Part shown: positions 21,262 to 31,992 of the stretch, piece by piece | How positions within the stretch are numbered: the first letter of the stretch is position 1 | Layout: every line of letters begins with the position of its first letter | NCBI GenBank assembly: GCA_001599935.1 | Contig: BCIJ01000011.1 | Coordinates: 488,252-552,251 of the forward strand | Length of the DNA: 64,000 nt | Direction: 5' to 3' | Source of the DNA: Holtermannia corniformis | Lineage: Eukaryota > Basidiomycota > Tremellomycetes > Holtermanniales | Position numbers and translations under genes: made by a program | Notes under the pieces: generated by a model | What the model saw: the letters and a program-made list of their open reading frames with translations, nothing else | Told to the model about the DNA's origin: nothing | Databases searched by the model: none

Positions 21262-24200
21262 CTAGACCGTGTCCTACAATCGTCAGTGCCCGTCGCTCAA
21301 GCCAAGAGCTCAAGCTCGACTGACCTCGAGGCAAAGCTTTGGCATGATATTCATTCCCATCAGCTAGCATCATGTCAGTCGCCGACACCGAGGGCATGAT
21401 TGGGACCGACCTCTTGCAACAGCAGCTTGGCAGCGTATGGGATCGTAATGTTGACGACGCCCTTGCCCGATTTACATTTCGGGCACCAGCTGGAGCACGG
21501 TCAGTCTCGCTCTCGAAAGGCGGACGCAGCGTGACGCACCCATTGTACCCGAGCATACCGCATGTCTCACAGACATTCGTATCAAACGCATCAGACGACA
21601 GCATCAAGCGCTCCACTAGCAGCTGCGTCGCGCCATAACCGATCAAACTGCACTGCTTAGTACCCGGCGCTACCACGCGCAGTTCAGTCACACGTACCAA
21701 TCACGCTCCATCTCTCCCAAGCGCAGACCACCGTCCTTGGACCGACCTTCCGTTGGTTGCCGCGTCAAGTTTGCCTTTGGCCCGGTCGGACGCGCGTGCA
21801 TCTTGTCCATGACCATGTGCTTGAGCTTTTGGTAGTAGATGGGCCCAAAGTAGACGTAGGCCTCCATCGGCTGGCCCGTGATCCCCGACGTGAGCATGTC
21901 TTTGCCGCCATAGCTGAACCCGGCGTCAATCAGCAGGCGCGACATGTCTTCCACCTTGGATCCGCCGAAAGCAGTCTGCGCGGGTCAGCACGGTCAGTCG
22001 AGGGCAGGGCAGCACGAACGCCGTATTGCAGTCTGGCGGGGTCAGCAGGGACAAATCAACGGCGGCGCTTGTACACTCACTGTCCGGCCAGTACGCCAGC
22101 CTTGCCCGCCAGCAGTTCAATCATCTTGCCGACCGTCCTACACCATCAGCATCGAGCCTAATTACAGGTCTAAACGCGGTGACCCACATGCGACTGGGGA
22201 AACCATGTGGGTTCATGATGATATCAGCTGCACACTGTTAGCTCGGTCCCAACACCAGCGGCGACTCACGGCAAATACCATAGTCGTTGAACGGCATATC
22301 TTGCTGAGGCACAATCAGGCCACAAACACCCTTCTGACCGTGGCGCGACGAAAACTTGTCTCCAAGCTCGGGCCGACGCGTCTGGCGGAGCAGGAGCTTG
22401 AGTAGGAGCTGATCTGAATCCGGATCCGAGAGCATGACCTTGTCGACATAGGCCGGCACCGGGTTCTTGTACTTTTGCGGCGTGTCCTTCCACACTTGCT
22501 CGCCCTGTGCACCGTTGACTTCGAATGCCGACATGGGTGTCTGCTTGTTGACGAGGATGGTGCCTTCGTCAACGACCGAGCCCGCGCCGACAATGCCGTC
22601 GTTGCCCAGGCATTGGTACGGCCTCGGCCGGTCGCCCTTTTCGTCTTTTGGCCCATCGGCGATGCGCTCATAACTGCAGCGATCAGCACGACTACCAACG
22701 GCGATGTGAAGAGACTCACGTTCCGTTTTGGTACTTTTTGATCTGGAGCGTCTGTTTCTTGAAGACGTGACACCGCCCGTAGCCTCGATCCGTCGAGGCC
22801 TGCGAATTGTTAGCGACGCGCGTGGTGACTGTGCATGACCGACCCTGTTGAGAATCAAAGCATCCTCAATATCGTATCCCGAGTACGACATGACAGCAAC
22901 CGTTGCATTTTGTCCAGCCGGCAGCTTGTCATAGCCTGTGAGTTCAATCGTCTTGGTCTTGACCATTGGCTGTTGCGGGTACGTCATGAGGTAGAGGAGT
23001 GTATCGATCCGGTTGAGCTGGTTGTAAGCGATCGCGCCGATCGCCTGCTTGCCCATAGCACATTGGTACGTGTTACGCGGAGACTGGTTGTGGTGCGGGT
23101 AAGGGATGAGACCGGCAACGGCGCCGAGGATAGTGAACGGTTCGATTTCGAGATGGGTCGTATGCACCTCAATCTGGTGCTCGTAGCACGCAATGTATGA
23201 GTCGTTCTCCTCATTACAGTCGAGGTATTCGACCAGGCCCGACTGCAGGAACATGTCGAACGTTGCCTTGCCCGCTTTGAGCAGCTGCCAGATGTCAGTC
23301 AGGCCTATACCTTGCACCCATGAAACCCACCCGAATATGCTCGCTTGTCACTCTTGGCTTGCCGTTCTCGACAATGATCATTGGCCGACAGATGCGCCCA
23401 CCATCACTGGCAATGTAGATGGTGCGGTGGTGGTGGTTGCGGTAGATTGAGACGAATTCAGACGTGCGGCCCGCTCGACGCAGCTTGCGGAAGGTGTTGA
23501 CGAATCGCTTTGGCAAGTGCGTGCAGCCAATGAGGGTACCGTTGACTTGAACGAGGTAGACTCCGCGGCGATAGAGCTCGTTTCCAGTCATCATGTTGAT
23601 ATCTGACATGTGAGCGCACGTCTGCAGAGCACGGGCAAGACTCACCCTCGACACCCAGCATGAATGCAAGATTGATCAACGGTTCCTCAAGCACATCCGT
23701 CGTAATGTGCGTCATGAGAGCCAAGTTCTTGACAAGCCCGCACGCCTCGCCTTCCGGGGTGTCCGAAGTACACAGCATGCCCCACTGACTCGGCTGCAGC
23801 GCACGAGGGCCAGAGACCTTTCGTGTCTTTTCAAACTGACTCGAGATACGCGTCATCATACCCAAAGCCGCGATGAAGCTGAGCCGACTGAGGACATGCG
23901 TAACACCGGCACGCTCAATCTTGAAACGCTTGATTGACCAATTCCCAGTCGAGATGGCGCGCACGAAGCCGTTGGTGATGATATCTTGGCTGCCCTTGAG
24001 AACACTGAGGGCATCGAATTGGGTCGCCCGCTGTGGCTTGCCCAACGTCTTGTCGATCATGCCTTTGACGTGTTGGTTGAACGATTTGAAGAGATCCTCG
24101 AACAGCAACGAGAGCAGGGTGCCGGCACTGAGACGTCAGTATAGGCGGATACCGCCAAGACCACTCACAGCTCGAGACGCTTATTACCGACATAGTCGCG

Positions 24201-25819
24201 GTCATCGACCATCGACTCATCAACCATGGCCATCAAGACGCGCCGCGTCATCGTCGCGAGGTAGATGCACTTTGGCCGAAAGTTCATCTCGCGCACGGGA
24301 ACGTGACTGAGAATCATGGTAGCGAGCGTCTGGGTCGCGAGCTCGGCCAGTGTCATCTTGCCATATTGATTCCCGCCAGCTGTTTCTTGCGACGACGACA
24401 CGCGCGCGCCAATGTATTCGAGGGCTTGGTGAGGGGTGAAGATCTTCATCCTACAAGGGAGTCAGTACTGCTCTGCGTCTCAAGAGCTACGTACTTTGTT
24501 GCTTCCTCCAAACTGACGCCGAAAGCGTCTTGGTACTTTTCGTCACTGCCGCAGGTGAGCTGCAGGATCTCCTTGTCGGAAGTGCAGCCCATGGCCTTGA
24601 GTGCGATGACGATGGGGATAGCCTCTTTGAACGAGTTGTGCTTGAGGTAGAGCTGTTTGTTCTTGGTTGAGACATATGTCTTGACGATACGGTCATGCGT
24701 CGTGCTGACTGGTCAGCCAGAGAGTTTGGTCCATGAGTCAACTCACGAAGTGACTTCGGCCGTGACAATGTCCTTTTTGCTGTCATTCATGACAAGGATA
24801 CGATTCCGACTGAGCTGCTCTTGAATCAAAATGACCTAGACGCGTCAGCTCTAGCCTCGAGGACGCAAGTACACACCTTTTCCGTGCCCTTGACGACGAA
24901 ATAACCACCAGGATCCATCGAGCACTCGCCCATGCGCGCCATCTCTTTTTCATTCTTGCCGTAGAGCGAGCACAGGCGACTGCGCAGCATGACGGGCAGC
25001 CGCCCGATTGGGATTGCGTTGCGCCGCACACGCTTGCCCTCCTTGGTGTATTCGACATCTACATAGATCATGGACGAATAGGTGATGTCTCGCAACCGGC
25101 ACTCCATTGGCGCAATCTGCGGTCGGTTGTAGTCGACCTCGTAGCGTTCTGGAGGGCCGACCCAGATCTTGTGGTACTTGATCCAGAATGAGTGATCTAC
25201 GTCCGACTTGATGATGTTGTTGGCGCGCAAGATGGCCATCAGGTCGACCTCGACAAAGTGGTTGTAGGAATCCAAATGCTGCTTGACAAGACCCTTGATC
25301 TTGAGGAACGCAGGCAAGAGCAGCCACTTGTCCTACAAGATTCAGTCTGCCGCTAAGAAGATCTCCGTTGCCACCCACTTGCACATTCTTGATTCCTTCC
25401 GAGTACAGCCGCGCGTTGTCTGACGCCTTGCCGCCACCGCCACTGCGCTCCTCTGTATAGCTCATCTTGAGGTACTCTGCCCATTCCTTCTCTCCCTCGT
25501 CAAACGCGCCATACCCATTGGCATTCTCCAGTCCATTTGCGCCTAGACCTGGTACAGGTGCAGGATTGATGCCCGAAGCCGACGACTTTGAGCCCTCGGC
25601 TTTTTGTTTGCTGAGACGGTCGGCGCCGGCTGATACGCCGCTTTTGACAGTTCGTCGTACCACCGACTGTCCCGCCTTGGGCGTATCCGACTGTACCGTC
25701 GATGATGATTTGTCAGATGCTGGTCCGGCCGCAGATGAGCTCGCCGCTGCCGGTTTTCTGGGACGAGACACGCTCGGCTTTGACGCTGCCGGGGTCGCTG
25801 TCGACTTCTTGGGCGGCAT
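21262..25819 (-). CDS. RPC2: DNA-directed RNA polymerase III subunit RPC2 (second largest)
   Basis: With RPC1 this forms the Pol III active centre that makes tRNA and 5S RNA. I read 18 exons: 25379-25819, 24877-25332, 24747-24835, 24495-24704, 24169-24450, 23646-24127, 23331-23602, 22844-23284, 22720-22799, 22270-22673, 22188-22227, 22081-22137, 22020-22032, 21698-21975, 21540-21647, 21411-21489, 21325-21363 and 21262-21273, giving 1,260 residues. Diagnostic segments include [85 protein letters not shown] and [21 protein letters not shown]. The C-terminal zinc site is CETC...CPKC. The end, [16 protein letters not shown], matches the RPC2 rather than RPB2 or RPA2 tail. A Ser/Ala/Lys-rich N-terminal extension of about 100 residues is extra compared with yeast and human. 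Exon 22020-22032 is 13 nt and the last is 12 nt. Confidence 0.97.
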
Positions 25820-26014
25820 CGTGGCGTAGCAATGAGCCGATTGAGACGATGGCAGGGACAGCAACGCGCTGCATGTTAGTACAAGTTCGCTCAGACTTTG
25901 AGACTTTCCCACGCGCGGTTGGGGGTTTGGCAGGCGACTTTATAAACTGAGCGTTCATCGTAGGGTACCAGCGTCGTACAGGCAAAGACACTGTAGGGGC
26001 AGAGCAGGAGCATC

Positions 26015-27446
26015 ATGGAAAAGTTCTCGAGGTGGAGGGTGAGCAAAAGTATTCTAGGAGTGATGCAAGACTGATGCTGGCAGGACCCCGGTACGGGCAT
26101 CCAAGTGGGTCGCTTCAGGTGGATATGCAGGTCGATTGACGGCTCAGCCTTTTCTACCTCCTGTTGCTCCAGCGAGCATTGCACCAGTTGTACTGCTCTT
26201 GCTACTACCTTTGAGATGCATCTCGGCCCTCGCACGGACGCTGTTGCTGCTGCCAGTCCTCGCTGTGCACCTGTTGCTAGTTGAGCTGCTCGGGACCGTG
26301 CTGGTCAGTCAAGTGATCCATTCAAGACACTACTGACGTCCTTAGTCGTACATCCCACTTCTTGGCCCCAACCTGAGCCGGGTGCTGACTGCCATCACTG
26401 CGCGGGCCGCTCTGCTCGTGCTCGGCTACGGGTGGATTACGACTGAACGGCTGGGCCCAAAGCGCGGGTGGGTGCGCTCACCGCTGCTTGATAGTGCTGA
26501 CACTGTAGAACCAGCGGCAAGGCCGTATCGCAGATCTCAGACAGCTCGCCTCGGCGCAACGACCTAATCTTGACCAACTGGACTGGCTACGTCGATGTGC
26601 TTTATCTCGCCTTCAGGTGAGTTCGCTTTTGCGAGTAGTCCACTCTAGCTAATCATCTCTAGATATAACCCAGTCTTCCTGCTGCCCGTCTTTGAGCAGC
26701 TGCCTGATCTCCCAGCCGGACAGACTACCGGACGTCACACCGGCACCGGCTCTGCCAATCTCTCCACAGCGTTACCTGCTTCGACGGCTCCGCAGCCCGC
26801 TCTTATCGGCTACCTGCGTATCCCACTGCTATCACTGCTTGCGCGCACCGGTCAACTTCCACCCACAGGCGAAAAGCCCACATATCGTACTCTACGCGAG
26901 GCGCGGCGCAGAGCTGCCGGGCCGGTCGTGCTCTTCCCAGAGGGCACGACGAGTAACGGGCGCGCCCTGCTGAGAATCGGCGACGGCGTGCTAGCAGATG
27001 GCGATGTCGCGAGCGATGAGATCAAAGGTCAAGTCTGGGTCATGTTCTTCAGGTATGGGCCGGACGAACTGGGTGACAGTGCTGAACAAGATAGACATCC
27101 GGCCCCAACCGAGTTCACGGCGTCGGCGACTTGCTCGCTGCCGACGCCGCTTGCTCACCTCTGGTCGCTGCTGGCGACACCTCTGCCGCTACCTACACGC
27201 TCGTTGAATATCCGCACCTTGCACCCCTCGGCATCACCCTCGTCGCCATCCTTCCTCCCGTCCGAGATCCTAGCCACCGCACCCGGCGGGCTTGAAGCAC
27301 TCAGCCGTAGCAAAAGCAGCAGCGCCTGGCGTGAAGCCTGTGCCGTCGTCCTCGCCGAAGCCGGCCGTGTTCGCCGCGTGACGGGCATGGGCTGGGTAGA
27401 AAAGGCAGCATTCCTAGACTTTTGGAAATCATCAACGCGTCGATAA
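26015..27446 (+). CDS. PlsC-type lysophospholipid acyltransferase
   Basis: A membrane enzyme that transfers acyl groups to lysophospholipids. Seven exons (26015-26038, 26084-26104, 26148-26303, 26346-26467, 26509-26616, 26663-27052, 27095-27446) give 390 residues. Two hydrophobic segments (about 20-36 and 48-68) precede the catalytic region. The acceptor-binding motif VVLFPEGTTSNGRALL (Phe235-Thr239) is clear. The usual NHxSxxD catalytic motif is instead NWTGYVDVLYLAFRYNPVF, with Trp132 in place of His and Asp137 kept. About 90 residues rich in Pro, Thr and Ser separate the two motifs. Such variation occurs in divergent fungal members of the family, so activity is uncertain. The 42-nt intron 27053-27094 is in frame and stop-free. 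It is transcribed divergently from RPC2, 195 nt apart. Confidence 0.82.
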
Positions 27447-27487
27447 CCAGATATTCATATGCAAGCAAGCATTCGCTCGAACCGTTC

Positions 27488-30400
27488 CTACACTTCCAGC
27501 ACACCCGCCACGACACCAATCATCAAAACGTCCATTGCGCCGTGGTACTGCGCCTCAAGCCAGGCGTCCATGTCGACAAAGTATTTGCTTGCTGGCATGC
27601 CTTTGCCACGGCGCAACGCTGTGCCGGGATACATCTGGTTGGTGTCTAAAGTGGTCAGTGCAGGCGTTGTACGAGTTTGACTACACACCGATACCTGTCC
27701 AATGGATGCTGAGTTTGTCGGGATCCTCGGCCCGCACAGTCAGCGTGAGTCCGAGCGTCTGTGCATCGGGCGAGGTAGCCGACTTGATGTGGTGGATGCG
27801 CTTGCCGTCTGGCGGGGCAAACTCGTATGACCATTCCAAGATCTCGGCGTCAAACGCGAGGACTAGACGGTCAGTCGATGCGGTATGTGAACGCTTACAC
27901 ACCAGGCCACAAGAGATCAGTCTGCCCACGTCAGCAAGTGCTCGCTGACAGAGAGCAAGCTTACATGAGTAAATGTCAAGTCGAGCTTGCGTGTTCCCGG
28001 AGCGCTTGGCAGCAACTTGACGTCGACGATGACTTCGGGCCATTTGAAGTCTAGATCCGATGCCACCCAAGGCGAGGTCTTGGCCAAAGGAAACTTGTGA
28101 GCTTCAAGGAATGGAGACAGCGGGTATAACGAGTCCCAGTCACTGCCGCGCTCGGCAAAGGGATTGGCTTGCAGTACATCGCCCCAGGCGCCGTAGCGTT
28201 CCTGTATCGCGCTGGCGATCTCGTGGGCGCCGGGGCCTCTGTCCATGAATGCAACGTGACACGTCGTGTCCGTGGTCGTCACCTATCGCGTGATCAGCTA
28301 GAACCGGAGAGACCACTGAACAAACATTGTAAGTGTACTGTACGCCGACGCGCCGAGGGTGCATGGCGTCGTAGGGTGACCAAGCGGGGTTGGCGAAGAA
28401 CGCGACGGCAGCGGCGGAAAGGCCAAACAGCCCGTAGATGACCTTGCGCCGCTGCGTCCGGGATTGCGTCCGGTAGAGCAATGACAACATGGGCGGGAAC
28501 AGCTGCGCGCCCAGGAAGGAGCTGATAGTTGCCACGATGAACTCGGTCGGTGCGTCCTGTCATGTCAGTAGCGGCTACTACAGGGCTTCCGCTCTCACTG
28601 TGCCCATGCTAAGATTGTCAGCCAAAGCTTACAACGGATAATGGTGCACTTACCGACCGGTCAGAGGTACGAATATGTCCAAACACTGGACCCGTCAGTC
28701 GCGAGCCGCCTATCAATTCGACCTACGTTCGTCACAGCCTCCACGGCAAAGACAGTGTACCCAGCAAAGCCGAGCACGTAGCCCGCCTTGAACCCTACTC
28801 GACCCTTGCGACCGCTGAGGATTTGCCCAAGCTCATTCACTACTGCCACAGCAAGACCGATGCCCGCGGTGCACGCAAAGAGATACGCCGAGCGAATCTT
28901 GAGTGTTTGCAGTATAAGCATCACCATTGCGAACCAAATTGGCTGCGCGAAAAAGTGGGCATGCTCGAGTGCCGCCTGGTCGACGACGGACAGAAAGGAC
29001 GCAAGCCATTCTTGGATCGAGTAGTTGACTGCGGATGTTAGTACGAAGATACACTTCGAACAAGACACACCGGCGAACGCGGGTGGAACAAAGAGGAACA
29101 AGCAGAAGTCTTCGTGGGAGAACCTGCGCAACCGGTTAGCGAGTCTCCTGCCAAGCAAGCGAACGGACCAGGACTGTCCTCGGCCGAGCACGAGTGACAT
29201 GAGTGCTGCAACGACGTTTGCGCCTCCCAGTGATCCAATCAGGCCGAGTGGCGCGCCGACGAGTGCGATGACCAGTGCCCGCCACCGCGCCCAGTCAAAG
29301 CGAGCAACTACAAGAGCTCCGAGGGCGAGTGCGATCCAGCGGTATATCGCGATAGCCCTAGCCATCGAGTAGTGGATGAAGATGCGATCGTACAGCGAAA
29401 AGTAGACGACGTCTGGCGGCGTAAACGCAGATGGCGAAGACAAAGGCGAACCGTCTGCGAGGAGATAGTCCATGACAGCCAAGACGTTGATGGCAAAGTG
29501 CTTGGATGCTCAGTTGACGGACGCGGGTCGAGAACACTTACTTGGCCTGCGCCTCGTTCGACGAATTCCAGACGGTCCCTAGCGGATTAGCTTCGAGACG
29601 GAGGTCGGCCAACGCACTTTCGGGTGTGGTAAAAGTAGCTACACAAAAAGTCAGAACATGCCGAATGGAGGCATTCACCGACCTGTGTCCGACTGTAGCC
29701 ATCTACATGCGTATCAGTACGATCCGGAACCCGGCGCTACCCACATCAAGCCCAGACACTCCTAGGTAGTTTTCGAATTGCGCAAAGTCGGTGCTGTCAC
29801 GTCAGCTCTACGAATACTTTGCACTGTACACACTCTGAAAGGATGATGCCGGATGCAAAGACGTCTGCTGCCACGACTGTACCGTGCGGCCTGCTACATC
29901 AGCTTTGCGCGTGCAAGCTGCAATGTCCAACCTAGGTGCGTGCGAGTATGCCTCGATGATCTCCTTGCTGGTGGCCTGGAACACCAGAGCGCCGCCCGTG
30001 GTACCAGCCGCTGAGTGCGTCAGCTTGCATCTCCAACAGTGGACGCACCCTCTAGGTTGACTACCGTTTTGATACTACGACGAGTCAGTGTTTTGCGAAT
30101 TGCGGGAGACTCACGTTTTTGCCGTTTCGTGCTGGGTCGAGTACAAGTGGGAGCCGTCTTGGAGTGTCTCTGCGTGGCGTTAGCGGCCAGCGTGTCCCGC
30201 CACGGCGCACTGACCTTCTGCAGAGTTCCATACTGTCATGTTCAGCCGCTGTTCGCGCTGCTCAAGAACACCCACAGAATACAACAGGATTAGCAATCGC
30301 TTCATCCCGCTCGACCAGCACCCTTGCAAGCTCGAGCATGACGCCGACGCCCATGCCGTCGCTGCAGGCATCAGCTTCCGCAACGTCGGCTGAGCGACTT

Positions 30401-31003
30401 ACTCTGCTGCGCCTGGCGACGGAAGCGTCGAATCGATATGCGAGTTGAGCAGCAATGCAGACGGCGGAGCACCCTCGACCTGCTGATAGTCCAACGGGGC
30501 GATTCGCAAGATGACGTTCACCACGCCCTTGTACAGTTTCAGAACGGAATGTCCCATAATGTCAAACCTAGGCGATCAGCCGTCACTTTGATTCCCCACA
30601 GACCGCCAACTGACGAATGCTTGCCATCACCCTGCTGTACCCATACTTGGCACTGAAGGACCCCCGCGTCTTGACATCGCCGCTCGAGCTTGCGCACTTT
30701 GGCCTCGACGTACGCTTCACCCAACGCTGCTTCCTCGGTCCCGACCGTACGGTAGCCGATGTTCTCTAGCGCGCGGATGTGACCATAGATTAGAGTTTCC
30801 GATGGATAAGGTCGGCCGTCGAGCGTGCTGTGGCCCCGTCAATCCTTTTGTAGGCGATGGGCGAGCACTTACTAGGGTTCGGCGGGTGCGGGCAACGCAT
30901 AGTGCAGGCGATTCAGCAGCCAGGGTAGAATCGTCAACACTGGCAAGAGCAGTAACCATTGTGAGCGTGATCGCTCTTTGGCAGTCGTGTCCCTTGCGCC
31001 CAT
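27488..31003 (-). CDS. M28-family membrane metallopeptidase (vacuolar/ER, ERMP1/Pff1-like)
   Basis: A zinc-dependent aminopeptidase-type ectodomain followed by a multi-pass membrane region. I read 21 exons from 30873-31003 down to 27488-27645, giving 889 residues. Residues about 8-25 form a signal anchor (WLLLLPVLTILPWLLN). The M28 metal site is complete: NSHIDS (His158, Asp160), GAADDGMG, NSAEE, LSDTDF and FYHTRKD. About nine hydrophobic segments follow, then a lumenal C-terminal domain (HPRRVGVQYTYN, DLLWPGVLAFDAEILEW). Many exons are tiny: 28599-28608 is 10 nt, 30215-30232 is 18 nt, 27903-27921 is 19 nt, 29683-29702 is 20 nt and 29618-29638 is 21 nt. The ATG at 31001-31003 is the only one in frame; the reading frame is open further upstream but begins with TTG and runs towards the tRNA-Ala gene. 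Confidence 0.92.
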
Positions 31004-31294
31004 CGTGCACTGGCAAGCAGGTTCGCTCGTTGCCTCCGCAGTCGGTGGCGAGCTGGAAATCCCAAGTCCCGTGACGTCGCCACGTTGCGCAAACGTGACG
31101 CGCTTCCCGGAGTGGCGGTTGGCTTTTGACAGTTGGCGTTGGGAGATGGTGGAGCACGCATCATCGCCGTCGCTTGCAGATGGGAGGGTAGGAGAGGGCA
31201 CTCGATCACAAACTCGAAGACGGCTTCGCGTTCCTTCGACACGAATACAAATCGGTATACCAAACGACAAACGAAAAAAAGAAGAGCAAAAAGA

Positions 31295-31388
31295 TGGAGC
31301 AACGGCGAATCGAACGCCGATTAGAAACAGTGGAATAGCTTAGATGCTAGAATGCGAAGCTTCTGTGATACCATTACACTATTGCCCC
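31295..31388 (-). tRNA. tRNA-Ala (anticodon CGC) with 23-nt intron
   Basis: The acceptor GGGGCAA pairs with TTGCTCC. The third pair is G3-U70, the identity element for alanine, which independently supports the anticodon call. The A box is TAGTGTAATGG. The anticodon stem is GAAGC/GTTTC with loop TTCGCAT, anticodon CGC. The T arm is CGGCG-TTCGATT-CGCCG and the discriminator is A. The intron (31330-31352) is one base 3' of the anticodon. The mature body is 71 nt with a 4-nt variable loop. T-runs follow the 3' end. Confidence 0.92.
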
Positions 31389-31992
31389 CATCAGATGTTC
31401 AGGCTGGTAAACACTAGATTATAATCACAGCTATTTTAGCGGGCGCAGAATCTCTGTTCTGATAGTTGAGCCGGGGATCTTGGGAGCAGTACTATGCGCT
31501 ACATATGAGATGAGAGACCAAGCTACAGGTGATATAGGCTGTTGCCAAGGTTTGGTCGGTTTGACCAAGCCCCACTTGGCTCAATGTTGATGCTGTTTCT
31601 TTGATGTGTAGCGTGTTGACTGGTCATTTTTGTGGCAGTACTTGCGGATCTCAGTGCTTATAGGCGCTGTTACAGCTTGAACAGTGCTCTGGTTACAAGA
31701 CACCGGTATGGCAGTCGAAGAGTGCGTTCGGCTGTGGGTGGGTTTGGGCGGGTGCCACATTCGCGCGGCGTGTTACGGCTGCAACTCGGTTGACAATCGC
31801 TTGACCCACTGGTTGGTCAATCTGGATACCACTGCCTGGGCACGCCGGCCGCTCCCAACCTCACCACTCAGCTGTACAACTAGATCTCAGGCGACGGGGC
31901 ACGACTGAATGCGAGCGCGAGCAGGAACAACGCAGGTCAACACGCAAAACTTTGACCTGACGTATTAGTCACGAACCCCTCTTGAGTCTACC
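31389..31992. other. Intergenic, upstream of the carrier gene
   Basis: About 600 nt between tRNA-Ala and the mitochondrial carrier. No coding signal is seen. It is somewhat AT-richer near the tRNA. Confidence 0.45.

Noticed and set aside
31004..31270. N-terminal extension of the M28 protease
   Set aside because: The frame is open but its first codon is TTG and it lies against the tRNA-Ala 3' end; the first in-frame ATG is at 31003.
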